Shown in pieces: positions 28,201-37,200 of a stretch of DNA of 64,000 bases. Made by a program: the position numbers and the translations under genes. The DNA is from Ochotona curzoniae (lineage: Eukaryota > Chordata > Mammalia > Lagomorpha > Ochotonidae): assembly GCF_017591425.1 (NCBI RefSeq), contig NW_024466218.1, forward strand, positions 8,362,001 through 8,426,000, given 5' to 3'. Within the stretch, counting starts at the first letter, position 1. Each line of letters opens with the position of its first letter. The notes beneath the pieces were generated by a model. That model did not search any database. It saw only the letters and a list, made by a program, of their open reading frames with translations, and was not told where the DNA came from.

Positions 28201-31200
28201 AGCTCGCTGCTTGTGGCCTGGGAAAGCAGGCGAGGATGGCCCAAAGCCTTAGGACCCTGCACCCATGTGGGAGACCCAGAAGAAGTTCCAGGCTCCTGGC
28301 TTCAGATCAGCACAGTTCCAGCATTGCAGCCACTTGGAGAGTGAATCAACGGATGGAAGAACTTCCTCTCTGTCTCTCCTTCTCCCTGTATATCTGACTT
28401 TCCAATAAAAATAAATCCTTTTTTTTAAAGTGAGTCAGCAGGAGATATGTGTCTCAAATAAAAATAATTTATTAAAAATTTAAATAATTTTTTCCAGTAC
28501 TAAGCCTTTATGCTAAACAATGGCCTTTTAAATTGAGGACTAAGTATTTTTTCAAATCATGTATTTAAGAGGCAGAAGAAGTGCGAGCACTGGAAAGAGA
28601 GAAAGAGCAATGGCGAGAGCACACACAAGCATTCCATCCTTCGGTTCGGTCCCCAAATGCTGCAGATGGGCCTGGGGAGGCAAGCAGAGAACTCAATCCA
28701 CGTCTCCCTTGCAGGTGGCAGGAAACCAGCCACTCATGCTGTCATCACGCCTCTTGGGGTTTGCATTGCAAGGAAGCTGGAGCCACAGCTAGAGCTGGGT
28801 ACTGAACCTCACGTACCCCTAAGCAGGACACAGGGGACTCACCACTAAGGCCAACTGGACACCCTGGCCATACTTTAGATACAATTATATCCATAAAAAC
28901 TGTCTTTTCCCATATGCTCTGTCAAATTCTAGATCCTAAGATACACAAGACTGCAAAATGTGTGAATATAATGTATTTGGCCCAAACATGAACACTAGTA
29001 GTTTAAATATATGTATAGAAGGCATCCATACAGTTCCTTCACTGTAGTTGTCTAAAATGAAAGAAGGGTAAAAATGGACAAAAAGGCAAAAAGGGGTTAA
29101 TTTTTGTCAGTTCTAGGTAGTGAAGAGCTGGATGTTTCTTGCATTCTTTTTATAAACATTATGTTTAATTTAAATATATACACACATAGGCCTCTCCATA
29201 ATCACATATCCCAGCTAGTATAATTATACAACACAGAAGCAAACTAAAAAACATTACAGTGTATTCATACAGCTTTAGGAACATACTCGGTAAGTATTTC
29301 CCTTAAAGTTGATCCATACTGTCAAACTGTAGACATCCTTTGCCCAATTACCTTTACTGTTCCTAAGTGTTAACACAACTCATATTCCAGGTTTGCCCTA
29401 TATTCAGCAAGAGCTTAGCAACTACTGGGTAATCCTACTGACAAATCCAAAAACGGATTAGGTGTGGCAGCCAGTGTCCGAAACAGCCAAGATTCCTATT
29501 TCCTGGTATTCATGCTTTCATGTTCCAGGGCCGGTCCGTGTAGCAAACTGAACACAGCAAAAGCAACAGTATTTCATTCCTGAGATAAGCTGTAAAGATG
29601 CAGGGCTTTGAACTAGGGTTCTCTGGACGATTACTCTGAAAGAAGCAAACAGCCCCGGAATGAAGACACTCAAACAGCCCATGGAGAAGTCCACAGTCCA
29701 CGTGGCACAGAACAGAAATCTCGGCTAACACCAGCAAGGAGCTGACACCAGAATAACCATGACTGAGCTTGGAAGCAGATCCTCTAGCACCAGATTCTCA
29801 CAGCTCAACTTCAGGTGAATACTTTGAGCCAGAACCATCCAAATGAGTACCCCATTATCGAGAATCTCATCATAATAAAGTCTTTTGTTTTAAGGAATTA
29901 TGTTTTATTACACAACAACAGATGGACAATATACTACAGTATCACAAAATCAATCTAATAAAGCAAGGCCTAAGAATGATTAGGAGAAATACAAACTACA
30001 CTCACAAAAATCCAAAGGCTCATTAAGGTTTCACTAAGATTAAAGCATCACAAGAGGTAAATTTATATGCAACAGCTCAAATTCAATTAATGGCTAAATC
30101 CTCGCCTTACATACATCGGGATCCCATATAGGCACCAGTTCGTGTCCTGGCTGCTTCACTTTCCATTCAGCTTCCCTACTTAGTCTGGGAAAGCAGTAGA
30201 GGATGGCTCAAGGCCTTGGAACCCTATATCCACCTGGGAGACCTGGAGTAGGTTTCTGGATGCTGGCTTCAGATTAGCTCAGCTCTGACCATTGTGGTCA
30301 TTTGGAGAGTGAACCAGTATACAGAAGATCTTTCTCTCTGTCTCTCCCTTCTCTCTGTAAATCTGAGTTTTCAATAAAAATAAAAATAAATCTTAAAAAA
30401 AAAGACACAGTATTTATATATAACCTATAATCATTTTAACTGCTGCATAACAATTGTATATATTTATGAGAAACCATGGGGCATTTTGATACAAATAAAC
30501 ATTGTTTCCTTCTCAAATCAGTATAAGATATCTCCTCAGACATTCCTTTATAATTTCTTTCTGATGAAAGCATTCAAATTTCTTTCTACAGCACATCTTA
30601 CATCATATCTCCAGGTTATTTATACTAGTGAATAAAAAGTGCTATGTTAACAGTTGTTTTATTATTTAAGTAATAATGACATGAAAAAAGTCTACATGTT
30701 CAGTATAGATTCAATTTTACCTTAAAATATTCTTTGTCCACAATTCTGAATGCAGAAACCCAGACATAAGGCTGGCCAACTGTAATAATACACTTTTAGT
30801 AAATTTCTTTGATAATTTTTACAATTGATTAATGTAATGGCTAGCACTCTGGACTCTGAACAATATACTTTTTAAAAATGAAAACCATGTATTTTCAAAA
30901 GTCACTGTTTGGAATGGACACTTTCAGTACTCTGCAAAGTACGAAGTACTTTTAATACGTCACAGTGCCAGAATCCAATATAAATGCCAATTTGAATCCC
31001 AGCCACTCCATTTCTGCCCCAGCTCCTGCTAATGTGCCTGGGAAAGCAGGAGACAATGGCAGAGGTCTTCGGGCCCCGGCACCCACATGGGAGACCCAGA
31101 AGAAGCTCCTGCCTCCAAGCGCCATACCTGTGCACCTCCACTGCGGCCATTCGTGCAGTGAACCAGCTAATGGAAGGCTTCTCGTCTATCCCTCTAACTC

Positions 31201-34200
31201 TGCCTTTCAAGTAAATAAATCTCTTTAAAAAAAATCACTGCTTAAATGAATAAAATAAATAAAATTTACAAAATGTCTAAAGATATGTTGAAGCATGATG
31301 TAAAATGATCAAATAACCACCATTAAGGAAAAACTATATGGCTTAATTAATTAACTGCAAAAGATGCCCAGTAGAAATTCTTTAGTACCAGAATCTCAAA
31401 ATGTACACTGAACAGCATATTAAGCTCAAACATATGAAGTAGCATGAAAATACATAAAATGACTATTTGTAACATGAGAAACACTCTCCAGGTTTTAAAA
31501 TGCACTTAAGGAATCCGAAATGGTTAATATATATGTATACAATATTGTCAAATACATCAAATCTAAACTCTTAATTTCCAAGCCCTACACATGAATAGTA
31601 CTCAAACTTGTTCTACCAACCTCTTCTGCAGTGTTCAAAAAAATGTATTTTTCTTCAAAATATTGCTCAAAAACCTAAAAATAAGCCTCCTGATAACACG
31701 TTATTGTATTTAGTATGACTTGACAACACAATGATCAAAGTAAATTTCTACCCAAAATAATATATCTGCAAGAAATGGAGTCCATTTTTTTTTTTTATTG
31801 GAAAGGCGGATATAGAGAGGAGAGACAGAGAGGAAAGATCTTCCATCCGATGATTCACTCCCCAAGTGAGTGCAACGGCCGATTCTATGCCGATCCGAAG
31901 CCAGGAGCCTCTTCCGAGTCTCCCACGCGGGTGCAAGGTCCCAAAGCTTTGGGCTGTCCTCGACTGCTTTCCCGGGCCACAAGCAGGGAGTTGGAAGGGA
32001 AGCGGAGCTGCCGGGATTAGAACCGGCGCCCATATGGGATCCCGGGCGTGCAAGGCAAGGACCTTAACCACTTGCGCCACCACGCCGGGCCCTGGAGTCC
32101 AATTTTTTAAAAAGATTTATTTTTATTGGAAAGGCAGATTTACTGAGAGGAGATACAGAAAGATCTTCCATCCACTGGTTTACTCCTCAAGTGGTCCCAA
32201 TGGCCGGAGCTGAGCTGATCCGAAGCCAGGAGCCACAAGCTTCTTCTGAGTCTCCACTGCAGGGGCAGGGTCCCAAAGCTTTGAACCATCCTCTACTGCT
32301 TTCCCAAGCCACAAGCAGGGAGCCGGACGGGAAGTAGCCAGGACACAAACCAGCGCTCATATGGGATCCCAGCGCATGCAAGGCAGATTTAGCCACTAAA
32401 GCATTGGCTGTGCCGAGTCCAATTTTTTTTAACATTTCTTTGTCTAAGGAAATTTTAGCCACTTTAATTTTAGCTACTTTGTTAAATTCCTAAATTACAC
32501 TGCCTAAAGTGTCTAAACTGACAAAAGAAAAAGCTTTCTTTGAAGAAATCTCCACACCTGAAAAATAAAAACCTGTTCTAGATGGTAAATCCTTTCAAAA
32601 AGATATTTACCAAAAAAAGACAAAAAAAAAAAAAAAACCTAAGGCACTGCCTGCAATGCTGGCATCTCATGTATGTGCCACTTATACTCCCAGCTGCTCC
32701 CCTTACAAACCAGCACTCCACTAGTGCACCTGGGAAAGCAAGGGAAGATGGCCCAAGTCCTCAGACCCATGGACACCTGGCTCCTGCCTTTGGCCTGGCC
32801 TAGCCACAGCCTCAGACATTTGGGGAGTGAACAAGAGAATAGAAGATCTCTCTCTCGTCAGTGTCTCTCTCGAGACTGTCTTTCAAATAAACAAACTTTT
32901 TAAAAAGTTAATTCTTGGGGCCCAGCGCAATAGAGAGGGGCTTAAAGCCCTCGCCTTGCACATGCCGGAAGCCCATATGAGCGCTGGTTCTAATCCCAGT
33001 GGCCCTGCTTCCCATCCAGCTCCCTGCCTGTGGCCTGGGAAAGCAGTTGAGGATGGCCCAATGTCTTGGCACTCTGCACCCATGTGAGAGACCCGGAAGA
33101 GCTCCTGGCTCCTGGCTTTGGATTGGCTCAGCCCCAGCCACTGCGGTCACTTGGCGAGTGAACCATCAGATGGAAGATCTTCCTCTCTGTCTCTCCTCCT
33201 CTGTATATCCACCTTTCCAATAAAAAAGTAAAATAATTAACAAAAATTAATTATTTTTAGCAAAACTTCTTAAACTTGTAAATTTATATCAGGTCCCATC
33301 TCTCCTTATAAACAACTGATCCACTATCCAGAATTTCTCAGCCTTGCTCAGGAATCTAATTGTCTCATACTTAGCACCAGATATGAAACCCAAAATCCCC
33401 TTCCTAGAATTCACAGTCCTTTAGGGGGGTAGCCCCCTCTGGTAACCAGTAGGAACAGCTTCTTCACTGGTCCTTAACCACTCAATCATGACGCAAACAT
33501 CTGCCCATATAATCCGAATCTCATCCTCAACAAAGACAGCCCTCTTCCTCTCTACTAATCCCCTCTATCAGTTTCATTAATCTACAGCTTATTAGAATCC
33601 TCCTCCTCCCATCCTTTCCAACTCTGCAGCATGGGCAGACACTGCATTACAGCGGGTTATACAGCCACTTGGGACTAGCACACCCCTAATCAAAGTGCCT
33701 ACAATTAGGACTGGTGCTGTGGCCCAAGCAGCTAAGGCCACTGCCTGCAGCACAGGCATCGCATACAGTCACTGGGTCAAGTCCTGGCTGCTCTACTTCC
33801 AATCCAGCTCCCTGCTGATATGCCTGGGAAGGCATCAGAGACATCATACAAGTGCTTGGGCCAGAAGCTCCTGGCTCCACACCATGTCAGCTCAAGCTAC
33901 TGCAGTCATTTGGGGAGGAAATCAGCAGACAGAACTCCATGTAACTTTGCATTTCCATGTAACTTTGCATTTATTTATTTATAAGTAAATAAATAAATAA
34001 AAAACAGAGAGTGCCTGGAATCTAGTCCCACTAGAGGGATTCTCTTTCAATTTAGCTTCCTAATGTGCATTCTCAAAGGGAGCATATCATGGCTTACACA
34101 CTGAGCCCTTGTCGCCCATGAGAAAGGTCTGGAAGACCTGGATGGAGTTCCAGGGTCCCGGGTTCAGTTTGACACAGCCCTGGCTATTCCAGGCATTTGC

Positions 34201-37200
34201 GGAATGAACCAACAGATGGAAATGTGCACTCGTCTCTCTCATTAAATTTCAAAATCATGTAACACAATAGAAGGGGCTGGCACTGAACACCAGCTCAAGC
34301 TGTCTGCTCCACTTTTGATCCTGGCTGTGGTGAAGCAGGGGGAAATGGCCCTAGTGATTGGGACTCTGTCATTCACATGAGAGATATGGATGGAATTCAG
34401 GGCTCAGGCTCTGGCCTGGCCCCGCCCCACCCACTGCAGTCCTTTAGGAAGTAAACCAAGGATGAAAGATACCAGTGCCCTCTGACACTCCTCTCTCAAG
34501 AACTCTACTTTTAAAATAAGCAAATCTTTAAAAACAGAAAAAAAAAAGAAAGAAGGAAACATCTAGGTAGCTTTTATATGGCTATAAAAGTTATGAAATG
34601 GTAACATTATAGCATTATAGAAATAATTTGGTTAAGTAAGATACATGCTAAAATAATTCCACGTTTCTTTTATCCTTGTAACATGGCCACTAAAATTTCT
34701 CATTATATATGTGACTCACATTATGATGCTTCTTTTGGACAGTGCAGATCTTACCAAAGCGGTGAAGACCTCACTTAGGACACAAAACCTGGGATCAGAG
34801 TGCCTCATTTGAGTCTGGCTCCATTTTCAATTCCAGCTTCCTGCTAATGACCACTTATGGAGGCTGCAGGTGATTCCTCAAGTATCCAGGCCACACAGAG
34901 ATGACTCATACGGACTTCCAGGCTCCCGGCCTTTTTTTGCCCCTAAGGTTTATGAAGCAGGCATTGGAAATTTGGGGGGTTGGAGGGCAGAATGGAGCAG
35001 AGAGAAACAAAGTATCTTCTGGGCAGTGGTTCACTCCCCAGATGGCTGTGAAACTGAAGACCAGGATTCTACTCAGGTCTCCCATGTGGGTAGCAGGGGC
35101 CCAAGTACTTGGACCATCATTCACTACTTTCTGAGGCCTGTTAGTAGGGAACTAGATCAGAAGTGGAAAAGCTGGGGCCCAGCATGATGGCTTAATGGCT
35201 AAATCCTCGCCTTGAATGCGCAAGGATCCCACACTGGCACTGGTTCGTATCCTTGCTGCTTCCCTGCCCACTCTCTGCTTGTGGCCTGGGAAAGCAGTCA
35301 ACGATGGTCCAAAGCCTTGAGACGCTGCATTGGCATGGGAGACCTGGAAGAAGTTTACGGCTTCTGGCTTGGATTGGCTCAATTCCCGGCACTGTAGCCA
35401 CTTGGGGAATGAACCAGCAGATGGAAAATCTTTGTCTCTACCTCCTTCTCTCTGTAAAACCTGCCTTTCCAATAAGAATAAATAAAAATAAACCCTACAA
35501 AAAAAATAATCAAGGGAGAGGAAGCAGCTGGAATTCATACACAGACAAAAGATCACTCTGCTTGTCTCTTTGCCTTTCAAATAAATCATACATAAACACT
35601 TTCAATGATGGGGCAAGCGCTGAGGCACTGCACATTAAGCCTCCTTTAAGCCTCCATCCACGGGACCAGCATACCATGTGTGTGCATCAGTTCAAGTCCC
35701 AGCTGCTCCACATCCCATCTGGCTCTCTCCTAATGTGCCTGGGAATGTGGCAGAGGATGACCCAAGTCCTTGGGCCTCTTACCCACACGGGCATCCCTGA
35801 AAACTCCTGGCTCCTGGGTTCAGACCAACCCAGTTCCAACAATTATGACCATTTGGCAAGTGAAGACCTGGATGGAAGATCTTTCCCTTGCTCGCTGTCT
35901 CTCTCTCCGTAATTCTGCCTTTCAAACAAATTCTTAAAATATATATGTGTATATATACGCTTTTCATGAAAATACTGTAGAATTTAATGAAACCTATCAG
36001 AGAAAACCTACAGAAAGTCAGTATTGAGTATGATTCTTTATTTAAAAAGTGGGAGACAGTAAACTGGCTCAAGTGTTTGGTTGACTTTTAAGAATGATGG
36101 ACATGATGCAGTAGTCTAGCGGCTAAAGTCCTCGCCTTGAATGCACCAGGATCCCATATGGGTACTGGTTCATTCCCCAGCTGCTCCACTTCCCTTCCAA
36201 CACCCTGTTTGTGGCCTGGGAAAGCAGTCAAGGATGGCCCAAAGCCTCAGGACTCTGCACTCGCCGCTGGAGACCTGGAGGGAAGAAGCTCCTGGCTCCT
36301 GGTTCAGATCAGCTCAGCTCTGGCCAGTGTGACCCTTGGGGAGTAAACCAGCGGATGGAAGATATTTCTATCTCTCCTTCTCTCTGTAAATCTGACTTTC
36401 CAAATTAAAATACATATATATAGGTATATACATATACCTATATATATAATCTTAACAAAAAAGAATTTAAGAATGGGAGAGGGGCACTTTATTGCTGACC
36501 TAGTCAACACTGGAGCCACTAAGACTATGAGTGAAGTACACGCTGAAGAATATCCAAGAGTTTTTTCTCCGCTCCTTCATAAACAGCCAACCTGTGGCAC
36601 GCAAGAATTCACGGCACAGCACTGCTTGATAGTGACAGTAATGAGAACCAAACAAATAGCACAGCCCTTCACTTGAAACAAATTTATCAGAGGGGAAGAT
36701 GGCCCTCCCTCTCCTCTCTAACTCTACCTACTCAGGAAAGCAAACTCACACTCCTTCCCTCCTCTGCCAGTCTGCAGGAGACAATCGGGCACTGTGGTGC
36801 AGTGGAGGAGGAGGCCTTCGTTTTGCAGAGACCTTAACAAGAAACTCCACTTGCACTTGCACTTGCACTTGCACTTGCTGTGCTTGTAAAGTACTGATTC
36901 GACCATCTCTTGGTAGTACTCCTTGGAATTACAAAATCACAAACATGGTTTAACCCACAGCATTTTCCTTAGTCTACACTGGAGAAAACATGTAACCCCT
37001 CAACCGGATAGATTTCTCCCTCTGATCAAGCTTCTACTGGACCCCATCCGTATAAATCTAATTAATTCGAAATATCTTTATTAACGACGACTCCGGATTC
37101 CTTGAGAGGTTCAGTAAAATAATGTACACCTAAGGAATATTTTTTTGTTAGTGTTTATCGAGAAAAACTGATCAACAGTTGAAACTGAAAGGAATCCCTG

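Noticed and set aside
35253..35912. 219-codon forward frame
   Set aside because: Spans two C-SINEs and a spacer; its residues match other SINE-derived frames (GLGKQ, GRPGRS wording) seen throughout.
36473..36676. 67-codon forward frame (MGEGHFIADLVNTGATKT...)
   Set aside because: Briefly resembles a retroviral protease DTGA motif (NTGA here), but no flanking pol sequence or conserved second motif is present.
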